Below, one piece after another: positions 1 to 5,257 of a stretch of 5,284 nt of DNA. Positions within the stretch are counted from its first letter, which is position 1. Every line of letters begins with the position of its first letter. The stretch comes from Promethearchaeota archaeon CR_4 (GTDB lineage Archaea; Asgardarchaeota; Lokiarchaeia; Sigyniarchaeales; CR-4), in the NCBI GenBank assembly GCA_001940655.1, contig MBAA01000167.1, positions 2,226 through 7,509 on the forward strand, read 5' to 3'. Made by a program: the position numbers and the translations under genes. The notes beneath the pieces are model-generated. The model did no database searches and was not told where the DNA came from. It was given only the letters and a program-made list of their open reading frames with translations.

Positions 1-573
1 AACCAACTCGCCACGTATTGGACGGCGGGTAATGGAACCAACCGCGTGAAAATTGAAAAAGCAGTCCTCTTGATGAAATTAGACTGGATGGCGGACTGGT
101 GGGACGAGGTCTGCAAGGCGCCGTACCTCGTATTACAGGGCATAGACCACGTCCACCACGAATATACCGCAGAGCTGAAGTACTTGCGGCGCTTTCCCGA
201 GTGGCCGAACCAAATGCACGCGGGTTTACTCCTCATGGAAGAGCGGCCGGGTGTGTTTCCGAATGAAGGAAACGTGTTCTTTTGGGGGGTCAAGAATACA
301 ATCAACGACCGACACTTTGCACTCGAGGAAATACGGCAAGTAAATCCCGGGGACCGGCGCCGCGGGTCTCGATGGAATCACTGGACTCCGATCGGTGCGA
401 GGAAGGACGGTTCAACATTGCCCACTATAACCCGCGTGAAGCAAGTGCGGGAGAATACCGGGTGGAAGTACTTGTTCGAGGCAGCGAGCGACTTCCAAGA
501 ACCTCCCCTCGCAAGTTATACTGCAGGCCCGTACCCCCAGCCGCACTTCGTGGGGATCTTCGCCAAGTCCTGA
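1..573 (+). CDS. Tryptophan-rich hypothetical protein, 5' end outside window
   Basis: I do not recognise this protein. The frame is open from the first base of the window, so the visible 190 codons are probably the C-terminal part of a longer gene; an internal GTG at 46 is a possible but unproven start. The visible part contains nine tryptophans, including ADWWDEV near the start and RWNHW in the second half. It also has a histidine cluster (DHVHHEY) and the stretch ERPGVFPNEGNVFFWGV, which looks like a conserved core. I see no signal peptide or membrane segment. The gene ends in TGA, and a small hairpin overlaps the stop codon. Frame +3 is also open over 282-596, but its arginine- and serine-rich translation looks like a shadow. 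Downstream lies about 480 bp with no confident gene. That the frame is coding is fairly likely; the function is unknown. Confidence 0.6.
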   Translation, partial: NQLATYWTAGNGTNRVKIEKAVLLMKLDWMADWWDEVCKAPYLVLQGIDHVHHEYTAELKYLRRFPEWPNQMHAGLLLMEERPGVFPNEGNVFFWGVKNTINDRHFALEEIRQVNPGDRRRGSRWNHWTPIGARKDGSTLPTITRVKQVRENTGWKYLFEAASDFQEPPLASYTAGPYPQPHFVGIFAKS

Positions 574-591
574 AATTGGTTCAGGTCCGAT
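569..591 (+). terminator. Possible weak hairpin terminator
   Basis: CCTGAA (569-574) and TTCAGG (580-585) form a perfect 6-bp stem around a 5-nt loop. The hairpin overlaps the TGA stop of the upstream gene and is followed a few bases later by a short TTTT. The stem is short and not GC-rich, so this may be chance. Confidence 0.3.
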
Positions 592-596
592 TTTAA

Positions 597-1076
597 CGTG
601 GGATTCCAGACATTTCGCCTCGAGATTGACGAATCCGATTGAAAATCGTCCGAAAATTGTTAAATGAAGGAGAAGCCAGAAAATCGTTCCAAATCGTTAA
701 AAAAAGTAACAATTTCAAATAGCGGACATTTTTCAGCACGTTTTTGAAGGGATTATACGATGACGTTTTGTAAACCCACTTGTGGTCAAAAATTGCCAGC
801 AGGTTGGAATTTTCCGCGGAGATGATAAAGTTTTGGAACGGCGTTTCAGCTAATTTTCAACCTCGTGCTCATATTTGTTAAGTCGAGGAACTCATTTGCA
901 TAGAATTTTACGGTGGGGGATTCAAGGAGTACTTCATGGAGAAAAAACCATCCGCAAGGCAATTAGGCAATTAGCGAATTGGATCATAAGTGACGACCTC
1001 TTGGAGGGAGAGTTAATCTTCGAACGGAAGTTGTGAGAAATCAAATAAAGTAGAATTACCCCATGTAATTCATTAG
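597..1076. other. 480-bp stretch without a confident gene
   Basis: AT-rich stretch between the first gene and the toxin-antitoxin pair. It contains one VWA gene remnant on the minus strand (713-847). AAATCGTT-like words cluster around 644-698, and there is a short direct duplication, GGCAATTAGGCAATTAG, near 957-974. A plus-strand frame is open over 854-1036 without an ATG; its C-terminal half reads as a plausible helical protein (EKTIRKAIRQLANWI, then ISDDLLEGELIFERKL). It may be another gene remnant, but I cannot identify it. No RNA gene is visible. Confidence 0.5.
713..847 (-). pseudogene. VWA-domain protein, C-terminal remnant (copy 1)
   Basis: Read on the minus strand, this segment gives NFIISAENSNLLAIFDHKWV followed by YKTSSYNPFKNVLKNVRYLK. 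That matches, in the same order and frame, the C-terminal end of the VWA remnants at 1722-2121 and 4250-4380. The pattern of FHSLVI, an NPNAL-like stretch, FDHNWVY and a terminal helix is what I know from the end of the VWA domain in ViaA/CoxE-like proteins, the usual partners of MoxR/RavA-type AAA ATPases. The minus frame stays open from 856 down to a TAA at 593-595 but has no start codon near its 5' end. The MIDAS-containing N-terminal part is absent. Identity with copies 2 and 3 is clear at DNA level too, for example TTTCAAATAGCG at its 3' boundary. It is non-functional as it stands. Confidence 0.6.
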
Positions 1077-1081
1077 GTGAT
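1075..1081 (+). promoter_or_regulatory. Ribosome binding site AGGTGAT for the DUF433 gene
   Basis: AGGTGAT is complementary to the 3' end of 16S rRNA. It overlaps the GTG at 1077 and the ATG at 1080 but sits 4 nt before the in-frame GTG at 1086. If it is used, translation begins at 1086, which also gives the usual short leader before the DUF433 core. Confidence 0.4.
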
Positions 1082-1340
1082 GAATGTGGTAGTCGAACTC
1101 GTGGTGTCAGATCCGGAAATTTTAGGCGGGAAACCCGTGATAAAAGGCACGAGGATGCCAGTGAGCTTAATTTTCGAATTAGCGGGCCTCAACTACACGG
1201 TAGATCAGATCCTCGAGTGGTATCCGTTCTTGAATCGGGACATCATCGTGCAAATATTAAAAATGGGGAAGGAACTTAAGGAAAGTTTAGACCACGTCAA
1301 CTTTTCTAAATACATCAACGAGGAGATACTTGAGAAGTGA
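1080..1340 (+). CDS. DUF433-family antitoxin
   Basis: Small DNA-binding-type antitoxin of the DUF433 family, expected to neutralise the PIN-like toxin encoded immediately downstream and probably to repress the pair. The family signature is clear: SDPEILGGKPVIKGTRMPV near the N-terminus, then a helical segment ending in ILEWYPFLNRDII, matching the family's usual I-L-x-x-Y-P-x-L pattern. At about 85 residues it has normal length, plus a charged C-terminal tail (FSKYINEEILEK) that would suit toxin contact. Start codon is ambiguous: GTG 1077, ATG 1080 or GTG 1086. The last lies 4 nt after AGGTGAT and gives the family's typical short leader. Its TGA stop overlaps the GTG start of the toxin gene by 4 nt, so translation is probably coupled. 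The family and gene arrangement are well supported; activity in this strain is inferred. Confidence 0.9.
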   Translation: MNVVVELVVSDPEILGGKPVIKGTRMPVSLIFELAGLNYTVDQILEWYPFLNRDIIVQILKMGKELKESLDHVNFSKYINEEILEK

Positions 1341-1672
1341 AATTCATCCTCGATGAAAATATCCCGAGTAATATCAAGCAGATGTTACGAAACGCGGGGC
1401 ACGAGGCGTTGGACTTAGAAGAGTTGCAAATGTTGAGTGCAAAAAATGGCGAGGTGGGAAACCTCACCATCGAACAGAATGCAATATTGGTCACGTTGGA
1501 CAAAGATTTCACCCATATGAAAAGAGAGATAAAAGAACGCATCAGAGTAATTTACATTCACATCCATCCGCCAAATCCTCCGGTAGCAGAGAAAATCCTG
1601 CAATCGAAGCTAAGTTTTTGCCTGAATAAATTACGAAGACCGGGTGTCGTCACCTTAGAAACCGTAGAATGA
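1337..1672 (+). CDS. DUF5615 PIN-like toxin
   Basis: Likely RNase toxin with a PIN-like fold (DUF5615, related to the Mut7-C domain), paired with the DUF433 protein before it. The N-terminus MKFILDENIPSNI carries the conserved D6-E7-N8. The second signature, ILVTLDKDF, lies at 50-58 with acidic D55 and D57. The end is RRPGVVTLETVE, close to the family's usual final strand. Length of 111 residues is normal. The start is GTG at 1337, overlapping the antitoxin stop; a GGAG lies about 10 nt upstream. One oddity: where relatives usually carry an acidic stretch such as S-D-E-E-I between the two signatures, this protein has K-N-G-E-V, so the conserved Asp appears replaced by Asn37. The remaining acidic residues are present, so an active enzyme is still plausible. 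No clear terminator follows. Confidence 0.9.
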   Translation: MKFILDENIPSNIKQMLRNAGHEALDLEELQMLSAKNGEVGNLTIEQNAILVTLDKDFTHMKREIKERIRVIYIHIHPPNPPVAEKILQSKLSFCLNKLRRPGVVTLETVE

Positions 1673-1721
1673 CGGCTTTGAAAAGGAAGAAGTAAGAGGA
1701 TCGTCAGACCATCAAGCGGGA

Positions 1722-2121
1722 TTACATTTTCAAATAGCGAACATTTTTCAAAACATTACGAAAGGGTTTGGCAGAAAAGGTATTGTTCACCCGGTTGGGG
1801 TCAAAGATTCTCAACGCATTCGGGTTGTCCACCGAGGAAATGACTAGACTGTGAAACCGGCTCCCTGTTTTTTTGCACGTTACTATCGCGGCGGCGATGG
1901 CATCATCAGCGGAATCCATGAGGAAGTCCGAAATTATGAGAACGTCAACCTTCGAAAATTGCTCCGTCTGAATTTGGGCGAATTACTTCTTCGATTGCGG
2001 GGACAGCGCCCCTGCTTCCACCAAACGAGAAGGAGATAAAGCGAATCTAGTGTGTGAGGGAACTATGGAATTCGGTCAATGCCAAGGATTCGATTTTGCT
2101 GGAAAAAAATGAGATAACTCC
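1722..2121 (-). pseudogene. VWA-domain protein (ViaA/CoxE-like), decayed (copy 2)
   Basis: The longest of three remnants, covering the C-terminal half of a VWA domain. Minus-strand order: GVISFFSSKIESLALTEF (central strand, compare ISFST-I--LDL), an in-frame TAG at 2047-2049, FISFSFGGSRGAVPAIEEV (relatives have SF-GGTDA-PAL, so the MIDAS Thr-Asp is lost), a frameshift near 1990, then KVDVLIISDFLMDSADDAI, CKKTGSRFHSLVISS, NPNALRIFDPN and NVLKNVRYLKM before the stop at 1722. Such proteins normally work with MoxR/RavA-type AAA ATPases in metal insertion or complex assembly. The first MIDAS motif (D-x-S-G-S) is absent because the remnant is cut where the glycosyltransferase remnant begins. An ATG at 1919 leaves a 65-codon open frame, but it would encode only a domain tail. 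Broken by deletion, stop and frameshift. The family assignment is from motif recall, not a search. Confidence 0.7.
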
Positions 2122-2139
2122 CTTCAAGTTATTGCAAAG

Positions 2140-2478
2140 GGTAACTCGGTCAGGATTTTGCGATAAATCGCCAAGATATCCTAGGCATCCTCTTGGATTG
2201 AACGCACGGAGGTTGCTGGTTTCGTCGATGTGCGGACGAGCTCGGGATGGTCGAGAAAGCATTGCATCGTTGCTCGAATATCCTAGACGTTGCCCACTTG
2301 CAAGAGCAATCCATTTTTCCCGATTTTCACGAATTCGGCCATCCCGCCAACGTTCGCGATAATGACGGGAATGCCGGCGAGGAACGTCTCGTGGATGACC
2401 AGCGGGGAATTCTCGTACCAGAGGGAAGTAAAAAAGCCCATGCCACACTCACGATCGATTCGGGGGGGATAAGCATTT
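2140..2478 (-). pseudogene. GT4 glycosyltransferase, C-terminal half (decayed)
   Basis: The minus-strand frame reads GMGFFTSLWYENSPLVIHE, then TFLAGIPVIIANVGGMAEFV, KIGKNGLLLQVGNV, an in-frame TAG, DIRATMQCFLDHPELV, SIQEDA, a second in-frame TAG, and DILAIYRKIL. This is the C-terminal Rossmann domain of GT-B family 4 glycosyltransferases: the S-L-W-Y-E-N-S-P-L-V-I-x-E nucleotide-sugar motif, the A-G-x-P-V-I strand, G-G-x-x-E, the N-G-L-L-x loop and the final helix ending in Y-R-x-x-L. The E-(x7)-E region is represented by E in ENSP and E in VIHE. The tags fall at 2283-2285 and near 2176, both where Gln or Glu would be natural. Homology runs nearly to the PRTase start at 2483 and stops there. 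The N-terminal half lies at 3280-3790. Almost certainly a dead gene. Confidence 0.8.
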
Positions 2479-2482
2479 AGGA

Positions 2483-3118
2483 ATGTATTGCGCGGAGACC
2501 GTCATGCCGCTCGATAGTGTCGTCAACAAGGTAATGAAATGTAACGACGCGCTCTATGTGCCCTGGAATATGGATGCGGCTGAGAAACTGACCCGGAAAC
2601 TGGGGAAGAGTATTCTCGAGACTTACATAAAGGAAAAGAAGGAATTGCCAGGAATAATAATCGGCATAGGAACGGGAGGAGAATACCTCGCCGAGTGGTT
2701 AAAGACGGAGATGGGCATTCACGAGAAATTGGTCCTGACATCCCAAGAAAAGGGAAGCGGGGAGCAAAAGAAGGTGGAGGTCGTATGCGACCTGAATGGA
2801 TCCGCGAGGAATAAATACGTCCTGCTCGTGATTGACGTGGCGGACACGGGAGAGACGCTCAGCTTCGTGAAAAAATACCTCGAAGGAGAGGAAAAAGGCG
2901 CGCGAAGCGTGACAACCGTAGCGCTCGCCTGCAAGCAAAAAAACGTGTTCAAACCGGACTTTTACGGGATGGAGGTCAAGGGGCGGGTCATCGTCCCGTG
3001 GGGCGAGGAAATCAAGGAAATCATAACCGAATCTTACAAGAAAGGGAATTTCGAGACGATACGAAAGTTGTTCACGACGGAAGAGATAAAAGCCGCAATT
3101 GGAAAAGAGCAACCATAA
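2483..3118 (+). CDS. Phosphoribosyltransferase-like protein with altered PRPP motif
   Basis: Type I PRTase fold, closest in pattern to archaeal hypoxanthine/guanine PRTase-like proteins that transfer ribose-5-phosphate from PRPP to a purine-type base. Seen: YVPWNMDAAEKLTRKLGKSI (25-44), IIIGIGTGG (58-66, PPi loop, relatives usually GIARGG), YVLLVIDVADTGETL (112-126, PRPP motif), KPDFYGMEV (157-165) and VPWGEEIKEI (171-180). The tail at 181-211 is charged and helical. The PRPP motif normally has two acidic residues (DDVADTGET); here the first is Ile117, leaving D118 and D121, and the PPi-loop Arg is replaced by Thr64. Catalysis may be altered or lost, and a ligand-sensing role is possible. A start at Met18 (2534) would match relatives better than 2483. 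The gene stands alone between two halves of a pseudogene on the opposite strand. The frame is clean, with a purine-rich coding strand. Confidence 0.85.
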   Translation: MYCAETVMPLDSVVNKVMKCNDALYVPWNMDAAEKLTRKLGKSILETYIKEKKELPGIIIGIGTGGEYLAEWLKTEMGIHEKLVLTSQEKGSGEQKKVEVVCDLNGSARNKYVLLVIDVADTGETLSFVKKYLEGEEKGARSVTTVALACKQKNVFKPDFYGMEVKGRVIVPWGEEIKEIITESYKKGNFETIRKLFTTEEIKAAIGKEQP

Positions 3119-3279
3119 GAAAAGGGCATATGGGGCTTGTCGCAATGGTTTAGAAGTGGGGATTCGAAGTAGGAGAGGATCGGCGGAAAGAATTGTAAGA
3201 ACTATATTCCCGATAAACCTCACCAGCGCAAACAATGCGCAAGGGATATGGCGGATACGGCACATACAGCAGATAAGGC
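3119..3279. other. Non-coding spacer after the PRTase gene
   Basis: Between the PRTase stop and the breakpoint of the glycosyltransferase N-terminal remnant. No gene is evident and the glycosyltransferase frame cannot be followed here. The right-hand part contains the 9-bp tandem array described separately. No clear terminator is visible. Confidence 0.4.
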
Positions 3280-3305
3280 GGATGTGACGAATTCGACGGA
3301 TATTC
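3246..3305 (+). repeat. Degenerate 9-bp tandem array
   Basis: Successive nonamers ATGGCGGAT, ACGGCACAT, ACAGCAGAT, AAGGCGGAT, GTGACGAAT and TCGACGGAT share the form NNRRCRNAT, giving six units in phase; a seventh, GCAAGGGAT, precedes them. On the minus strand this reads as an Ile-Arg-x tripeptide repeat. The right end merges into the last recognisable glycosyltransferase codons (around 3280-3300), so the array sits on the gene's breakpoint. Confidence 0.55.
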
Positions 3306-3790
3306 GCGCAGTCGGGATGCCCCACTCCTGAAACTTCTCAAAGTTAAAACGGGAAGGGGCGATAAAATGGTCGATTTGAGAGCAAATGGCCCAAATGTGC
3401 GCATCCCACACGTGATACTGCTGCCGGGCCTCCGTTTCGGAGCGAAAATAATGCCGAATACATATTCACGCACCCTACCTCACTCGGGGCCGGACAAAGC
3501 TGCATCTTTGAGGTGAGGAGTTGACCGCGGAGACATTGCATCCAGTAATCGTGGGGGGTAAACACGATGGGAATCTGTTCCGCTTTGGCAATGGAAACCA
3601 CATTCATATGCGCAATTTGGAATCAGTTTTATCCAAAGACCGAGGCGCGACTACGAATACAATCCTCCACAATGCTTCGAAAGAACAATCCACAGTGAAA
3701 GATCTAAATCGTATCGGATTCCATATGCATACTCTTCCATGTCGCCAGTGAGAACACGTCCAGATGAAGAGGGAACTACGTTTATTTGGG
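3280..3790 (-). pseudogene. GT4 glycosyltransferase, N-terminal half (decayed)
   Basis: Minus-strand fragments in order: TGDMEEYAYGI (around 3720-3755, compare GG-E-YAY-LA), then QIAHMNVVSIAKAEQ and IPIVFTPHDYWMQCLRGQLL (about 3515-3618), a frameshift near 3440, RSETEARQQY, then SQIDHFIAPSRFNFEKFQEW and GIPTARISV ending near 3285. This is the acceptor-binding domain of family 4 glycosyltransferases: the H-x-N strand, the V-F-T-x-H-D-Y-W motif, the I-A-P-S-R-F motif and E-W-G-I-P-x-x-R-I-S-V, which precedes the inter-domain linker. Several frameshifts, an in-frame TAG at 3651-3653 and a shortened section before the H-x-N strand show decay. The missing linker and first strands of the second domain, about 100 residues, should follow; instead the tandem array and the PRTase gene do. 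The matching C-terminal half is at 2140-2478. The family call is strong; the exact start is not determined. Confidence 0.75.
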
Positions 3791-3905
3791 GGAATCTGAA
3801 ATGATTTATGAGACGGTTAGGAATGGGCGTGCACAAGAGGGGTGGGTAAATACTCATTTTACGCGAGTGGACTCGAGAATGAGAAAAAGACAATCTGGTA
3901 GAAAG

Positions 3906-3913
3906 AAGGTGAT
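3906..3913 (+). promoter_or_regulatory. Ribosome binding site AAGGTGAT
   Basis: AAGGTGAT ends 5 nt before the ATG at 3919, an ideal Shine-Dalgarno distance and a near-perfect match to the 16S tail. It is the main reason to take the small ORF behind it seriously. Confidence 0.4.
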
Positions 3914-3918
3914 AAAGA

Positions 3919-4125
3919 ATGCGTCTAACACGGAAGAAAGAGAAAAGGAGCGAAGAAATGGTGGAGGAGGAGAACGCGGATTTTGTAGATCGGGAGAAAA
4001 TACGAATCCAAGCCGAACGGAGAAGGGAATGTATGAAAGCAGTATACTATCCTATCTGGGGGCTAGGAGCGTCACAGCTTGTGAATACCTGTGGGGAAAT
4101 ACATGAGAAGGTATCGGAAAGGTAA
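3919..4125 (+). CDS. Small charged hypothetical protein
   Basis: A 68-residue ORF whose ATG follows a well-placed AAGGTGAT. I do not recognise it. The N-terminal 40 residues are very rich in Arg, Lys and Glu (MRLTRKKEKRSEEMVEEEN, then REKIRIQAERRREC) and would form a long charged helix. The remainder (KAVYYPIWGLGASQLVNTCG) is more hydrophobic and ends in EIHEKVSER. There are two cysteines and no membrane segment. Its TAA stop overlaps an ATG (TAATG at 4123-4127) of another short ORF. A second frame, open over 3786-4106, is equally charged and less convincing because it starts with TTG and lacks a good binding site. The purine-rich plus strand alone could create both frames, so this may be a chance ORF or a gene fragment. 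Confidence 0.35.
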   Translation: MRLTRKKEKRSEEMVEEENADFVDREKIRIQAERRRECMKAVYYPIWGLGASQLVNTCGEIHEKVSER

Positions 4126-4235
4126 TGCTACCCGCTTTGGGGCAGGTTGAAAAAAAGAAAGGGAGGATAGTTTTTAGAAAGATGGAGACCGGCCCAGGGG
4201 AGGAGCATAAGCCAGAGATGAAGGGGAAAAGATGA
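4125..4235 (+). CDS. Very small ORF overlapping the previous stop
   Basis: A 36-codon ORF beginning in a TAATG overlap and preceded by GGAAAGG, which would suit coupled translation with the ORF before it. The product is basic and polar (MLPALGQVEKKKGRIVFRKM at its start). No family is recognised and its length gives little statistical support. It ends just before the third VWA remnant. Confidence 0.2.
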   Translation: MLPALGQVEKKKGRIVFRKMETGPGEEHKPEMKGKR

Positions 4236-4249
4236 GCGAGAGTTAAGTC

Positions 4250-4380
4250 TTCAAATACCCCACATTTTTTTAACACGTTGCAAAAGGATTTGGCAGAGGA
4301 AGTATTATACACCCAGTTGTGGTCAAGAATAATCAACGCGTTCGGATTCCCCGCCGAGGAGATGATCAAACTGTGAAACC
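4250..4380 (-). pseudogene. VWA-domain protein, C-terminal remnant (copy 3)
   Basis: The minus strand reads FHSLIISSAGNPNALIILDH, NWVYNTSSAKSF and CNVLKK; a one-base expansion of an A-run then shifts the frame, and correcting it restores NVGYLKT. This matches the end of the VWA remnant at 1722-2121 segment by segment. By hand alignment the DNA of copies 2 and 3 is about three quarters identical over some 130 bp, mostly with transitions. A stop codon lies just upstream of the preserved part (TGA near 4382-4384), and the remainder of the VWA domain is not convincingly readable beyond it. The minus-strand ORF that runs on to 4052 is only the shifted continuation. Dead remnant. Confidence 0.65.
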
Positions 4381-4612
4381 AGGTTCACTTTTATTTATAG
4401 CTCTGGATGGAGGCAAATTTGTCAGATTTTTGGCTAACATCGATTCCGGAATAGCGTGTTCGATTGTGAGGGAATGCACATCTACCCCTCTCATTCCTAA
4501 TTTTTATTCACCACGTGCTTGCGGAAGACGATATCCAAAAAGGGAAAAATGACTTTGTTCTTCAGGGGGTTTACCACAATGTGGAACCGTGGGGGAAAGG
4601 CAGGGGGCGAGG
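4381..4612. other. Gene-free spacer
   Basis: Between the third VWA remnant and the stop of the minus-strand gene. Short ORFs on both strands look like chance frames. On the minus strand, T-rich runs downstream of that gene (CATTTTTCCCTTTTTGG, around 4536-4552) could act as its terminator. Minus-strand words such as SQKSDKFASIQSYK may be further, badly decayed VWA sequence, but this is not secure. Confidence 0.35.
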
Positions 4613-5122
4613 TCAGAGGAATTGGGATATATATTCCAGATACCCGCGAGTACCCCCTTGGTTGTGCCAAAATTGTGCCGAATCGATGATGCACTCCAAG
4701 CTGTCGAGAATGGGGCGCAGGTAAGCACGCGAGAGCGGATTGGTGGTAATCCGCAAAGAGAGCACTTGTTGTACTTCGACAAAGATTTCGAAGGCGAGGG
4801 GGGGGAGTTGGGAGAGGGAGGAGAGTGGCGGGGGAACGTCCCTGCCATTCGAATAGGCAACCAAAAGTGCACGCAATGCCGCCAACGCCTGGGTATCATC
4901 CATCTCGGGGTGGTCCGCGTAAATAGACGCAATGCAGGCTTCAATGTTTTGCAGGATGTCGAGATGTTTCCGTTGAGTGCGCAAGCTCTTTTCCCGAGTC
5001 TGCGGGGACGCCCACCCGGGCACACGTCTGGTAGGTCCTCCCGGTATGTAGACATCGTGGGGCATCACTTGATTTTTACGTTGAACGTGGAGAGAATTAT
5101 GTTTGGGATTTTTCTTGGGCAT
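4613..5122 (-). CDS. Conserved hypothetical protein (LQNIE / GG-RGYL family)
   Basis: A 169-residue soluble protein. I recognise the pattern, from memory only, as a conserved uncharacterised family seen in cyanobacteria and Chloroflexota; no function is known to me. The N-terminal 50 residues are basic and probably disordered. The core starts with HLDILQNIEACIASIYADHP (53-72), then MDDTQALAALRALLVAY (74-90), where relatives also have a helix of the form AL-ALI--Y. After a proline-rich linker (PPPLSSLSQLPP) come helices around 110-125 and 129-150. The end FWHNQGGTRGYLEYISQFL matches the family's usual W---GGR-GYL-FI-QF tail, and the stop falls exactly there, which argues for an intact gene. 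No signal peptide or membrane segment. A TTTAAA lies about 34 bp upstream of the ATG. Open frames on the plus strand and in other minus frames over this region are shadows. Confidence 0.75.
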   Translation of the reverse strand: MPKKNPKHNSLHVQRKNQVMPHDVYIPGGPTRRVPGWASPQTREKSLRTQRKHLDILQNIEACIASIYADHPEMDDTQALAALRALLVAYSNGRDVPPPLSSLSQLPPLAFEIFVEVQQVLSLRITTNPLSRAYLRPILDSLECIIDSAQFWHNQGGTRGYLEYISQFL

Positions 5123-5152
5123 ACTACGTCAACATTCTTTTAAGTTGCGAGT

Positions 5153-5160
5153 GTTTAAAT
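5153..5160 (-). promoter_or_regulatory. Possible TATA-like box for the minus-strand gene
   Basis: ATTTAAAC on the minus strand is centred about 34 bp before the ATG at 5122. If the host is an archaeon, this spacing would give a transcript with a leader of only a few bases. The motif is short and the region is AT-rich, so this is tentative. Confidence 0.3.
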
Positions 5161-5257
5161 GAATTTGGAACGAGGATTGTTAAGCAATTGATATCTTGGA
5201 AGCATTTTTTTAAGAAAAATCTATTTTACAATCCAGATTTAAAGAAGGTTTGAACCT

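Noticed and set aside
282..596. Plus-strand ORF in frame 3 inside the first gene
   Set aside because: Its composition is Arg/Ser-rich and shadow-like, and the frame-1 reading is continuous from the window edge with more protein-like sequence. A frameshift between the two cannot be fully excluded.
713..1860. Plus-strand protein reading of the repeated segments (for example LAEEVLYTQLWSRIINAFG in copy 3)
   Set aside because: The plus frame looks protein-like and is also partly shared, but it is broken by TGA or TAA in every copy. The minus frame is open through the core of all three and matches the known VWA domain end, continuing into further VWA motifs in copy 2.
3118..3140. Short inverted repeat CCATA/TATGG after the PRTase gene
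   Set aside because: Five base pairs with a long loop and no T-run; too weak for a terminator call.
2699..3325. 208-residue minus-strand ORF opposite the PRTase gene
   Set aside because: It is antisense to a gene with clear PRTase motifs, has no recognisable motif and is rich in Arg, Leu and Cys as expected of a shadow frame.
1855..4376. TGA recoded as tryptophan, because two repeat copies have TGA where the third has TGG on the plus strand
   Set aside because: The plus strand is not the coding strand of these repeats, and reading TGA through in the toxin and antitoxin genes would add unrelated tails.
4504..5143. Minus-strand ORF 4504-5055 and plus-strand ORF 4589-5143
   Set aside because: Both overlap the 169-residue gene in other frames and have low-complexity, proline/serine- or glycine/arginine-rich translations without family motifs.
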